NCBI GenBank assembly: GCA_020346245.1
Contig: CP070778.1
Location: 2,104,276-2,168,275 of the forward strand
Source: Flavobacteriaceae bacterium
GTDB lineage: Bacteria > Bacteroidota > Bacteroidia > Flavobacteriales > Flavobacteriaceae
Reading direction: 5' to 3'
Length of the DNA stretch: 64,000 bases
Shown here in pieces: positions 25,811 through 35,500 of this stretch (position 1 is its first letter; each line of letters starts with the position of its first letter). A program made the translations under genes and the position numbers. The notes beneath the pieces were generated by a model. That model was given only the letters and a program-made list of their open reading frames with translations. It was not told the DNA's origin and ran no database searches.

Positions 25811-26550
25811 GTCTTGATTTTCCCGGATAAATATTTGTGGACATCCTTAAAAGGAAGAATCAGTTCAATAGGGCCATCGGCATATGACGCCACTTCATAT
25901 TGATTATACAAGAGCTTTAACCCCTTCTCTGTAAATCCAATATTTTCGGGTAGATAAAAATGGTCTTTCTCAAACATAAAGCCCGTACTATTAATGGACT
26001 TATTTGCCGGGATATTCTGTTGTAACCTAAATTGGGTTTCTGCATACTCCTGAAATCCTTCCCTATCTTCAAACAATTCCCAGGTGTCAATTTCCCTGCC
26101 TCTTCTTTTATTAAAGTTTAAATAGTTCGTTGATCCGTAACCATGGGCGCCACCTGTGAACAAATAAGACCGTAGTTCAATTGTTATAAGGTTATTATCT
26201 TCAAAGGTTACCATTCCATTTATTGAGGCCTTCCATCCGATTGTTTCATCGGGATAGATTTTTTTTAATTCAAAATAACCATTTGTAAATGATTCAATGG
26301 CCTGCTGAATAGTTTTAGCATTTATTTCATCGTCAAAAGTTAATTTGGAAATAATTTCTTCCCGTAAAGCAAGATTTATTGATTTGGCAAGTTTCGAATT
26401 GCCTTGTGCTTTTGGAATAGCAATGGAAACCTCCGGACATTCTTCACATGTAGCATTCCCAAGACTTAGAGCTTCAAATGTAACATTACGACTGTCCTGG
26501 CAGCTGATGACTAAGACCAGTAGAAAAAGATAGGAGACAAAAGGTTTCAT
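25807..26550 (-). CDS. DUF3298/DUF4163-domain lipoprotein
   Basis: A 247-residue exported lipoprotein (signal SYLFLLVLVISC with the lipid Cys at 17). A DUF4163-like region covers about 40-150 and a DUF3298-like domain about 165-240, with the recognisable YLFTGGAHGYGSTNYLNFN and, near the end, LLYNQYEVASYADGP, which are hallmarks of RsiV/PdaC-type domains. These bind lysozyme or peptidoglycan in some bacteria. The role here is unknown. Confidence 0.8.
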   Translation of the reverse strand: MKPFVSYLFLLVLVISCQDSRNVTFEALSLGNATCEECPEVSIAIPKAQGNSKLAKSINLALREEIISKLTFDDEINAKTIQQAIESFTNGYFELKKIYPDETIGWKASINGMVTFEDNNLITIELRSYLFTGGAHGYGSTNYLNFNKRRGREIDTWELFEDREGFQEYAETQFRLQQNIPANKSINSTGFMFEKDHFYLPENIGFTEKGLKLLYNQYEVASYADGPIELILPFKDVHKYLSGKIKT

Positions 26551-26588
26551 TGAATAGAATTTGGATCTCTTGCAAAACTAAGGATTCA

Positions 26589-26619
26589 TTGGTTTCTCCA
26601 AAAGATAACAATACATTTG
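26589..26619 (+). promoter_or_regulatory. Complete Bacteroidota promoter of the cystathionine gamma-synthase gene
   Basis: TTG at 26589-26591, a 20-bp spacer, and TACATTTG at 26612-26619 match the TTG-N(17-23)-TAnnTTTG consensus exactly. The ATG is at 26638. This is the best full promoter match in the window. Confidence 0.65.
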
Positions 26620-26637
26620 TGAACATAAATTTGTAAC

Positions 26638-27792
26638 ATGAGTGAAAAGAAATTAAGATTTAACAGCAAGGTAATTCATGGGGGCCAAAAGCCAGACAAG
26701 GCATACGGCGCCGTTATGCCTCCAATTTATCAGACATCTACTTATGCCCAAACCAGCCCTGGGAAGCATATGGGATTTGAATATTCTCGCAGCGCAAATC
26801 CAACGAGGACTGCATTGGAAAATTCCCTTGCCAGTATTGAAAATGGAAATTTCGGATTGGCCTTTGCCAGCGGGTTAGCAGCCATGGATGCTGTCATTAA
26901 ACTATTAAAGCCTGGAGATGAAGTAATTTCAACTAATGATCTTTATGGTGGAAGTTATCGTCTTTTCCGACAGGTTTTTGAAAAATACGGGATCAAATTT
27001 CACTTTGTAGGTATGCAGGAAGTATCCAGGATCGCTGCATTAATCAATTCAAATACAAAATTAATTTGGGTTGAAACCCCTACGAATCCAATGATGAATG
27101 TAATTGATATTAAGGCAGTTTCAGAATTGGCCAAAAGCAATAACCTGCTTATGGCGGTTGATAATACTTTTGCAACCCCCTATTTGCAGCAACCTCTTAA
27201 TTTGGGAGCCGACATAGTGATGCATTCTGCAACCAAATATCTTGGGGGTCATAGCGATGTTGTCGTTGGTGCATTAGTAGTGAAGGAAGAGGCATTAGCA
27301 GAAAAATTATATTTCATTCAAAACGCCAGTGGCGCCGTGTGTGGTCCAATGGATAGTTTTTTAGTATTAAGAGGAATTAAAACATTGCATGTAAGAATGC
27401 AGCGGCATTGCGAGAATGGAAAACAAATAGCCGAATATCTACTGGCACATCCAAAAATTGAAAAGGTATATTGGCCGGGCTTCAAAAATCATCCCAATCA
27501 TGACGTCGCTACAAAACAAATGAAGGCATATGGAGGAATGATATCCTTCGTACCCAAAGGGAGTAGTTTTAAGGATGCCATTGCCATAGTAGAAAAGCTA
27601 AAGGTTTTTACACTCGCTGAATCATTAGGAGGAGTAGAAAGTTTGGCGGGCCACCCGGCAAGTATGACTCATGCAAGTATTCCTAAAAATGAACGGGAAA
27701 AAAGCGGCGTAGTTGATTCACTCATAAGACTAAGTGTGGGAATTGAAGATGCCCAGGATCTTATTTCTGATCTGGAACAGGCAATAGGATAA
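26638..27792 (+). CDS. metB: Cystathionine gamma-synthase (PLP, trans-sulfuration family)
   Basis: A 384-residue PLP enzyme of the Cys/Met metabolism family. The signatures YGAVMPPIYQTSTYAQ, FEYSRSANPTRTALE, SGLAAMDAV, WVETPTNPMMNVIDI and the PLP-lysine motif HSATKYLGGHSD (DNTFATPYLQQPL just before) are all present. Its likely role is to join an activated homoserine to cysteine, making cystathionine for methionine. A cystathionine gamma-lyase role is possible, since the families are hard to separate. It stands as a single gene with its own promoter. Confidence 0.85.
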   Translation: MSEKKLRFNSKVIHGGQKPDKAYGAVMPPIYQTSTYAQTSPGKHMGFEYSRSANPTRTALENSLASIENGNFGLAFASGLAAMDAVIKLLKPGDEVISTNDLYGGSYRLFRQVFEKYGIKFHFVGMQEVSRIAALINSNTKLIWVETPTNPMMNVIDIKAVSELAKSNNLLMAVDNTFATPYLQQPLNLGADIVMHSATKYLGGHSDVVVGALVVKEEALAEKLYFIQNASGAVCGPMDSFLVLRGIKTLHVRMQRHCENGKQIAEYLLAHPKIEKVYWPGFKNHPNHDVATKQMKAYGGMISFVPKGSSFKDAIAIVEKLKVFTLAESLGGVESLAGHPASMTHASIPKNEREKSGVVDSLIRLSVGIEDAQDLISDLEQAIG

Positions 27793-27840
27793 ATTTTATC
27801 ATATTTTTAAAAAAAGCGGCTATAAATTGCAGAAAAGATA

Positions 27841-27848
27841 TAATTTTG
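27841..27848 (+). promoter_or_regulatory. Bacteroidota -7 box for gdhA
   Basis: TAATTTTG is an exact TAnnTTTG match, 48 bp before the gdhA ATG. Confidence 0.45.
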
Positions 27849-27895
27849 CGCTTGAATTTTTAATTCAATAAAAACCTTAGCTAATTAGTATTCTT

Positions 27896-29239
27896 ATGAA
27901 CGCAAATATTGATGCATTTATGGATGAGGTTAGGACCCGAAATGGTCATGAACCGGAATTCATCCAAGCCGTACAGGAAGTTGCCGATACGGTAATTCCT
28001 TACATAGTTCAACATGAAATTTATTATGGTAAAAATATCCTTTTAAGGATGGTTGAACCAGAGCGTTTGATTTCCTTTAGAGTTTCCTGGGTAGATGATG
28101 ATGGCGAGATACATGTAAACCGTGGATATCGTATTCAAATGAATTCGGCAATTGGGCCTTATAAGGGAGGTTTGCGATTTCACCCATCTGTTAATGCCAG
28201 CATTCTTAAATTTCTTGCTTTTGAACAAGTATTTAAAAATAGTTTGACTACTCTTCCAATGGGTGGGGGCAAAGGGGGTTCAGATTTTGATCCTAAAGGA
28301 AAATCAGATGATGAGGTTATGAGGTTTTGCCATGCTTTTATGGCTGAGTTGTGCCGGCATATAGGACCTAACACAGATGTTCCTGCAGGGGATATTGGCG
28401 TAGGTGCAAGGGAAATTGGATTCCTTTTTGGGATGTACAAAAAGATTAGAAATGAGTTCACAGGTGTTCTTACAGGAAAGGGATTGTCTTGGGGAGGTTC
28501 TAAAATTCGTCCTGAGGCAACCGGTTATGGCACTGTATATTTTGCTCAAAGCATGTTAAAAACGAAGAATGAAGAAATTAAAGGCAAAACAGTTGTTGTT
28601 TCAGGATCTGGAAATGTTGCTCAATACGCTGCAGAAAAGATTTTGCAATTGGGTGGGAAAGTGCTGACATTATCTGATTCAGGCGGATATATTTATGATA
28701 AGGATGGGATTGATAATGAAAAACTGAGCTTTGTTATGGATCTCAAGAATAATAAACGCGGCAGAATATCTGAATATTTGAAAAAATATAAATCAGCAAC
28801 GTACCATGAAGGAAAACGCCCCTGGGGTGTGAAATGCGATATTGCACTACCATGTGCTACCCAAAATGAACTGGATGGAAATGATGCTAAAGATTTGGTT
28901 TCCAATGGTTGTATATGTATTGCTGAAGGCGCTAATATGCCATCTACCCCTGAAGCAATTCACGCATTTCATGATGCTAAAGTCTTATTTGCACCGGGCA
29001 AAGCTTCTAATGCCGGGGGTGTTGCTACTTCGGGTCTTGAGATGTCCCAGAATTCTTTAAGAATAAGCTGGACAAGGGAAGAAGTAGATGATAGACTACG
29101 TGGAATTATGGAAGATATTCATGATTCCTGTATTGAATACGGAATTGAAGATGATGGATATTGCAATTATGTGAAAGGAGCTAATATTGCCGGATTTGTG
29201 AAGGTTGCTGATGCCATGCTTGCACAAGGAGTGATTTAA
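27896..29239 (+). CDS. gdhA: NADP-type glutamate dehydrogenase
   Basis: A 447-residue enzyme that makes glutamate from 2-oxoglutarate and ammonia. The length and the segments GPYKGGLRFHPSVN (substrate lysine) and LPMGGGKGGSDFDPKGKSD fit the hexameric short-chain GdhA form. NTDVPAGDIGVGAREIGFLF is the catalytic loop, and VVVSGSGNVAQYAAEK is the dinucleotide fold. The ending GANIAGFVKVADAMLAQG is typical. A long two-part hairpin and T-run follow the stop codon. Confidence 0.95.
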   Translation: MNANIDAFMDEVRTRNGHEPEFIQAVQEVADTVIPYIVQHEIYYGKNILLRMVEPERLISFRVSWVDDDGEIHVNRGYRIQMNSAIGPYKGGLRFHPSVNASILKFLAFEQVFKNSLTTLPMGGGKGGSDFDPKGKSDDEVMRFCHAFMAELCRHIGPNTDVPAGDIGVGAREIGFLFGMYKKIRNEFTGVLTGKGLSWGGSKIRPEATGYGTVYFAQSMLKTKNEEIKGKTVVVSGSGNVAQYAAEKILQLGGKVLTLSDSGGYIYDKDGIDNEKLSFVMDLKNNKRGRISEYLKKYKSATYHEGKRPWGVKCDIALPCATQNELDGNDAKDLVSNGCICIAEGANMPSTPEAIHAFHDAKVLFAPGKASNAGGVATSGLEMSQNSLRISWTREEVDDRLRGIMEDIHDSCIEYGIEDDGYCNYVKGANIAGFVKVADAMLAQGVI

Positions 29240-29255
29240 CATTAATCGGATAATG

Positions 29256-29326
29256 GGCGGTTTCAGGGAATGGACTTTCAATTTTTTGAAGGCGTTATTT
29301 CTGAAACCGCCTTCTGATTTTTTTTT
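29256..29326 (+). terminator. Two-part hairpin terminator after gdhA
   Basis: GGCGGTTTCAG (29256-29266) pairs perfectly with CTGAAACCGCC (29301-29311). Inside lies a second stem, CTTTCAA against TTGAAGG with a TTTT loop (29275-29292), leaving two 8-nt sides of an internal loop. Nine T follow almost at once. Confidence 0.8.
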
Positions 29327-29338
29327 GTTAAATCAACC

Positions 29339-29346
29339 TATCTTTG
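29339..29346 (+). promoter_or_regulatory. Bacteroidota -7 box for recO
   Basis: TATCTTTG is an exact TAnnTTTG match, 20 bp before the recO ATG and just after the gdhA terminator. Confidence 0.45.
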
Positions 29347-29366
29347 CATTATTCTAAGCGCAATAA

Positions 29367-30086
29367 ATGCAATTTTCCACGAAAGCTTTAGTTCTGTCTT
29401 CTATAAAGTATGGGGATACCAGTTTAATTGTTAAAGCCTTTACTTATTCAGATGGGCTAAAATCATATCTTCTCAAGGGAATCTTAGCCTCTAAAAAGGG
29501 AAAATTAAAAACCGCCTATTTTCAACCCTTAACACAACTGGAAATAGTTGTGAATCATAAAAACAAAGGTACTTTGGAACGACTCATTGATGCCAAAGTA
29601 AATTATCCCTACCAAAGTATTCATACAGATATCGCTAAAAATGCAATGATCTTATTTTTGTCCGAAATTTTGATCAACAGCATTTTTGAAGAAGAGCAAA
29701 ATAAGGACTTGTTCCACTTTCTGGAGGCATCGCTTCAATGGATGGATACGCACGACAGCATAAATAACTTTCATTTGTTTTTTATGTTGGGTTTATCAAA
29801 ATATCTGGGGTTTTATCCGGCTACAGGGAATATGAATTATCCGTATTTTGATTTGGTTGAGGGAGCATTCATTGAAATACCAGGTATAAATCCAATTCTG
29901 AAAGGAGAAGCCCTTGAAAACTTTAAATCAATTTTGGGCATAAAATTTGATGCTATCCATGAAGTCAGGATGGGCAAAAAAACCAGGCAAGAATTATTAC
30001 AATCCCTCGTACTCTATTTTGAAGTACATTTGCACGGATTTAAAAAACCCAGATCGCTTGCTATTTTGAACGAAGTCTTTAGCTAA
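29367..30086 (+). CDS. recO: DNA repair protein RecO
   Basis: A 239-residue protein that helps load RecA on SSB-coated single-stranded DNA in the RecFOR pathway. The N-terminal OB-fold is recognisable by the start TKALVLSSIKYGDTSLIVKA and SYLLKGILASKKGKLKTAYF. The helical part has HLFFMLGLSKYLGFYPA. The usual zinc cysteines of RecO are not seen, as in many Bacteroidota members. One base separates its stop codon from the ATG of the TonB receptor gene. Confidence 0.9.
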   Translation: MQFSTKALVLSSIKYGDTSLIVKAFTYSDGLKSYLLKGILASKKGKLKTAYFQPLTQLEIVVNHKNKGTLERLIDAKVNYPYQSIHTDIAKNAMILFLSEILINSIFEEEQNKDLFHFLEASLQWMDTHDSINNFHLFFMLGLSKYLGFYPATGNMNYPYFDLVEGAFIEIPGINPILKGEALENFKSILGIKFDAIHEVRMGKKTRQELLQSLVLYFEVHLHGFKKPRSLAILNEVFS

Positions 30087-30087
30087 A

Positions 30088-32499
30088 ATGCATAGGGGAA
30101 TTTTTCTTATTATACTTCTATTTACTAACCTTCTATCTGGTCAGGATGTTACAATCCTTGATGCGGAAACAAAGGAACCTGTAATTAATGTAGTCCTTTA
30201 CAATAATGATAAATCAAAGACTTCCCTTTCTGATTTTGACGGAAAATGTGATATATCTGTTTTTAACCCTAACGAACGTATTACAATAAGGCACTTAAGT
30301 TATCAAACCAAGAAATCCACTAAGCAACTACTTTTAAGAAGAGGGGGCAAGATTTATCTCAGTTTAAAGCGCGAACAGTTAGATGAAGTTGTAATGTCCA
30401 TTTCCAAGTGGGAACAGCAAAAGAAAGATATACCACAAAAAATAGTTTCCATAAACGCACAGGCCATAGCATTTACAAATCCACAGACTTCAGCAGATCT
30501 GCTGCAAAATAGCGGGAAAATATTTGTGCAGAAAAGCCAATTAGGTGGCGGTAGCCCAATGATACGTGGTTTTGCAACAAACAGGCTGGTGCTAACAGTA
30601 GATGGAGTACGTATGAATAATGCCATTTTTAGGGGCGGTAATATTCAGAATATTATATCCATAGACCCCTTTACAGTGAAGAATACCGAAGTAGTTTTTG
30701 GTCCCGGATCTGTTATATATGGAAGCGATGCCATTGGTGGAGTAATGAATTTCATTACCAATAACCCGCAATTTTCAACATCTGATAGTCCTGATTTATC
30801 TGGGGGTATGAATTATAGATACGCTTCTGGGAATGATGAGAATACAGGGCATTTTGACATAAATATTGGGTTAAAAAAATGGGCCTTCTTAACCAGTGCT
30901 TCCTACAATTATTTTAATGACCTGAAAATGGGCCAGCATGGCCCGGACTCTTATCTGCGGAATCAATATGTAAAACGACTAAATGGCGAGGATGTATTAG
31001 TCGAAAATAAAAATTCGCGTATCCAGATCCCAACAGGCTATGATCAGATAAATCTAATGCAAAAAATATCCTACAGACCAAATAATAATTGGAATTATGA
31101 TTTGGGATTGTTTTTGTCCGGCACTTCAGATTATTCCCGATACGATAGATTAATAAGACCAGACAGCAGCGGAACCGGATTGCGTTCAGCAGAATGGTTT
31201 TATGGACCACAAAAGTGGTTTATGGGAAACATTCAGGTTTTCAATAAGGGCAGGGGAAGGTTTTATGATGGATTGCGAATTACGGGCGCATTTCAGAATT
31301 TTAAGGAAAGCAGGAATGAAAGGCATTTTCAGGACCCTATTCGCAATACAACCAAAGAGAATATAGATGCTTTGTCCTTAAATGTTGATTTTGAAAACAA
31401 GAAAATTGGAAATTTGAGATTGTATTATGGTGCGGAATATATTTTTAACAAAGTGGGATCGGTTGGGAGCCAAACCAATATTGAAACCGGATTGGTAGAT
31501 CCTGCCCAATCCAGATATCCGGATGGTTCTACCTGGCAGACTCTTGCCGCTTATTTGAATAGCGAGTTCAAAGCTAAACCAAATTTCACATGGTTGGCCG
31601 GAGTTCGGTATAGCCATGTTTGGATTAATGCAGATTTCGATTCAACCTTCTATCCTTTTCCTTTTGATAATACAGATTTGAAAAATGGGGCTTTTACCGG
31701 AAATATTGGATTTAGTTGGTTTCCAAAAACCAACTTGCAGTTTACATTTAATGGTACGACAGGTTTTAGAGCTCCGAATATAGATGATATTGGTAAGGTA
31801 TTTGACTCTGAACCAGGTTCAGTGGTAGTGCCGAATCCCTATCTAAAACCAGAATATGCATATAACGCTGAAATTGGGGTACAAAAGAATTTTGAGGATA
31901 AAGTAGTACTGAAAGGCGCTGCATATTACACTTACCTGCAAGACGCTCTTGTCCGCAGGGATTATCTGTTTAACGGCGAAGAAGAAATTTTCTACAATGG
32001 CGAATTAAGTAATGTACAGGCTATACAGAATGCTTCTAATTCATATGTTTATGGTCTGGAGGTTGGATTACAGGCATTTCTATCTGAGAATTTCTCCATC
32101 CTGTCTAATTTAACTTATACGGAGGGAACCGAAGAGGATGAAAACGGTAATGACACTCCAGCCAGACACGTCCCCCCGACTTTCGGTGATTTGCACCTTA
32201 TTTGGAGAAACCAAAGGTTGAAAGCAGATCTTTTTTTGATTTATAATGGTGAAATATCTTTTGAAAACCTTGCGATTTCTGAGATAAATAAAAGTTACCT
32301 CTATGCTAAAGATGCAAGTGGAAATCCTTATTCACCATCCTGGTATACTTTAAATTTAAGGTCTCAGTATCAAATTGCCGATCCTTTAAAATTAACATTC
32401 GCCGTTGAGAATTTTACCAATCAAAGATATCGTCCTTATTCATCCGGAATTGCAGCTGCAGGAATTAATTTTATTCTGGGAGCAAGTTTTCGGTTTTGA
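30088..32499 (+). CDS. TonB-dependent receptor, haem/siderophore-type plug
   Basis: An 803-residue outer-membrane receptor. A signal peptide (IFLIILLFTNLLSGQ) is followed by a carboxypeptidase-like regulatory domain (about 18-95). The plug then shows GGGSPMIRGFATNRLVLTVD, DGVRMNNAIFRGGNIQNI and FGPGSVIYGSDAIGGVMNF. That plug resembles those of haem/haemoglobin receptors, so iron or haem uptake is likely but unproven. The barrel ends with aromatic residues (ASFRF), as expected for BAM insertion. It is one base downstream of recO. Confidence 0.9.
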   Translation: MHRGIFLIILLFTNLLSGQDVTILDAETKEPVINVVLYNNDKSKTSLSDFDGKCDISVFNPNERITIRHLSYQTKKSTKQLLLRRGGKIYLSLKREQLDEVVMSISKWEQQKKDIPQKIVSINAQAIAFTNPQTSADLLQNSGKIFVQKSQLGGGSPMIRGFATNRLVLTVDGVRMNNAIFRGGNIQNIISIDPFTVKNTEVVFGPGSVIYGSDAIGGVMNFITNNPQFSTSDSPDLSGGMNYRYASGNDENTGHFDINIGLKKWAFLTSASYNYFNDLKMGQHGPDSYLRNQYVKRLNGEDVLVENKNSRIQIPTGYDQINLMQKISYRPNNNWNYDLGLFLSGTSDYSRYDRLIRPDSSGTGLRSAEWFYGPQKWFMGNIQVFNKGRGRFYDGLRITGAFQNFKESRNERHFQDPIRNTTKENIDALSLNVDFENKKIGNLRLYYGAEYIFNKVGSVGSQTNIETGLVDPAQSRYPDGSTWQTLAAYLNSEFKAKPNFTWLAGVRYSHVWINADFDSTFYPFPFDNTDLKNGAFTGNIGFSWFPKTNLQFTFNGTTGFRAPNIDDIGKVFDSEPGSVVVPNPYLKPEYAYNAEIGVQKNFEDKVVLKGAAYYTYLQDALVRRDYLFNGEEEIFYNGELSNVQAIQNASNSYVYGLEVGLQAFLSENFSILSNLTYTEGTEEDENGNDTPARHVPPTFGDLHLIWRNQRLKADLFLIYNGEISFENLAISEINKSYLYAKDASGNPYSPSWYTLNLRSQYQIADPLKLTFAVENFTNQRYRPYSSGIAAAGINFILGASFRF

Positions 32500-32535
32500 G
32501 ATTAGAATAGGACCAATAATTTCATTCTAATTCCT

Positions 32536-32543
32536 TAATTTTG
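32536..32543 (+). promoter_or_regulatory. Bacteroidota -7 box for ileS
   Basis: TAATTTTG is an exact TAnnTTTG match, 33 bp before the ileS ATG. Confidence 0.45.
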
Positions 32544-32576
32544 CAGCCTTAATTTATACCAAAGGAGACTATTCGT

Positions 32577-35500
32577 ATGAAGTTTGCGGAATATAAAGGG
32601 TTAGATTTATCCAGGATTGGAGAAGAAATACTTCAATTTTGGAAATCCCGGGATATTTTTGAAAAAAGTATTACCTCCAGAGAAGGACAGGCAAGCTATG
32701 TTTTTTATGAAGGACCGCCCTCTGCAAATGGAATGCCTGGAATTCACCATGTAATTTCCCGGACCATCAAGGATATATTCCCCAGATATAAGACTATGAA
32801 GGGCTTTCAGGTTAAGCGAAAAGCGGGATGGGATACACATGGCCTGCCTATAGAACTGGGTGTAGAAAAAGAACTGGGAATAACAAAGGAGGATATAGGG
32901 GTAAAGATATCCGTTGAAGAGTACAACGAGGCCTGCAAGAAGGCGGTAATGCGCTATACAGATGCCTGGAATGATCTTACAGAAAAAATGGGGTATTGGG
33001 TAGATATGGATGATCCATACATCACCTATAAGCCCAAATACATGGAAACTGTTTGGTGGTTATTAAAACAAATTTACGACAAAGGACTTATCTACAAGGG
33101 ATATACAATTCAGCCCTATTCGCCAAAAGCGGGCACAGGTCTAAGTTCTCATGAATTGAATATGCCGGGGACCTATCAGGACATAACAGATACAACGGTA
33201 ACTGCTCAATTTAAAATTATAAATAGTTCACTGCCTGAATTTTTGGAACCGTTTAAAAACGAACTCTATTTCCTGGCATGGACTACAACGCCATGGACAC
33301 TTCCTTCAAATACTGCATTGACCGTTGGGCCAAAAATTGAATATGCCTGGGTAAAAACATACAATCAATATACGTTTAAGTCAATTACTGTTATTCTGGC
33401 CAAAAACCTTATAAATCAACAGTTTACGGGCAAGTTTATTGAAGTTGAAAATGAAGGAGAACTGTTATCTTATTCTAAGGAGGATAAAAAAATACCTTAC
33501 CTGGTATGCGGATTCTGTAAAGGTGCAGATCTTACCGGAATAAAATATGAACAGCTAATTGATTATGCACAGCCTTACACTAATCCTGAATACGCCTTCA
33601 GGGTAATAGAAGGTGATTTTGTTACGACAGAAGAGGGTACAGGTATAGTTCATACTGCACCCACTTTTGGTGCAGACGATATGCAGGTGGCCCAAAAGGC
33701 AGATCCGCCTGTGCCTCCCTTATTGGTGTTGGATGAAAACGGTAATCCGGTCCCATTGGTTGACTTGCAAGGCAAATTCCGAATGGAAATGGGTGATTTG
33801 GCGGGTAAGTATGTCAAAAATGAGTACTACAAAGATGGGGAAGCTCCGGAACGATCTGTTGATGTTGAAATTGCCATACGGTTAAAAGAAGAGAACAAAG
33901 CTTTTAAAGTTGAAAAATATGTGCACAGTTATCCCAATTGCTGGCGCACCGATAAACCAATACTATACTACCCCCTGGATTCTTGGTTCATAAAAATAAC
34001 CGATGTCCGGGAACGCATGTATGAACTCAACCAAACAATCAATTGGAAACCCAAGGCTACCGGGGAAAGGAGATTTGGGAATTGGCTTTCGAGTGCAAAC
34101 GATTGGAATCTTTCGAGATCCAGATTTTGGGGAATACCGCTTCCGATTTGGAGGACTGAAGATGGAAATGAAGAAATTATTATTGGTTCCGTAAAACAAT
34201 TGAAAGAGGAAATGTCCAGATCGGTTGAGGCTGGTTTTATGAAATCTGAGGTCTTTGGGGATTTCGAAGTAGGGGACATGAGTGAAGCAAATTATGAGAA
34301 AATAGATCTTCACAAAAATATTGTAGATAAGATTATCCTGGTTTCAGATTCGGGCAAGCCAATGAAGCGGGAGAATGACCTTATTGACGTATGGTTTGAC
34401 AGCGGGTCTATGCCGTATGCACAATGGCACTATCCTTTTGAAAATAAAGAACGAATTGATAGGCATGAGACTTTTCCGGCAGATTTTATAGCGGAAGGGG
34501 TTGACCAGACCCGAGGCTGGTTTTATACATTACACGCTATTGCAACCATGGTTTTCGATTCTGTGGCTTATAAAAATGTGGTCTCCAATGGCTTAGTACT
34601 AGACAAGGAAGGCAAAAAAATGTCTAAACGGCTGGGAAATGCTGCGGATCCATGGATGACGATAAAGGAATATGGCCCGGACGCAACACGTTGGTACCTT
34701 ATTTCCAACGCTAACCCATGGGATAACCTTAAATTTGACAGGGAAGGGATTGCCGAAGTTAAAAGGAAGTTTTTCGGAACACTTTACAACACCTATTCTT
34801 TCTTTTCTCTTTATGCCAATATTGACGAATTTTCTTATTCAGAAGAAGAAATTCTGTTGGAAAATAGACCAGAGATTGATCAATGGATTTTATCTGAATT
34901 ACATACCTTGATAAAAAGGGTGGATGAGGCTTATGATAATTATGAACCTACAAGAGCAGCAAGGGCCATTGCTGATTATGTGCAGGAAAACCTAAGTAAT
35001 TGGTATGTTCGTTTAAGCAGAAGAAGGTTTTGGAAAGGGGATTACCAGGAAGACAAAGTTTCTGCATATCAGACGCTCTATACCTGTTTAGTTACAATTG
35101 CTAAGCTCTCGGCACCTATTGCGCCATTCTTTATGGACAGGTTATTCACGGATTTGACCAGAACTACGGGGAAGGATCTTTTTGACAGTGTTCATTTGGC
35201 TAACTTTCCAGAATCTAATGCTGAATTTGTGAATAAGGAATTGGAAAGTAAAATGCAAAAGGCGCAAACCATATCTTCCCTTGTATTATCTATTCGTCAG
35301 AAAGAAAAAATTAAGGTGCGCCAGCCCTTGCAGAAAATTATGATCCCCGTTTTGGATGAAATACAGCGTTTAGAAATAGAAGCTGTGGCAGATTTAATTA
35401 AAACCGAGGTTAATGTAAAAGAAATTAAACTATTGGATGACGCCTCGGGCATATTGGTAAAACGTATTAGGCCCAATTTCAAAGTGCTGGGCCCCAGATT

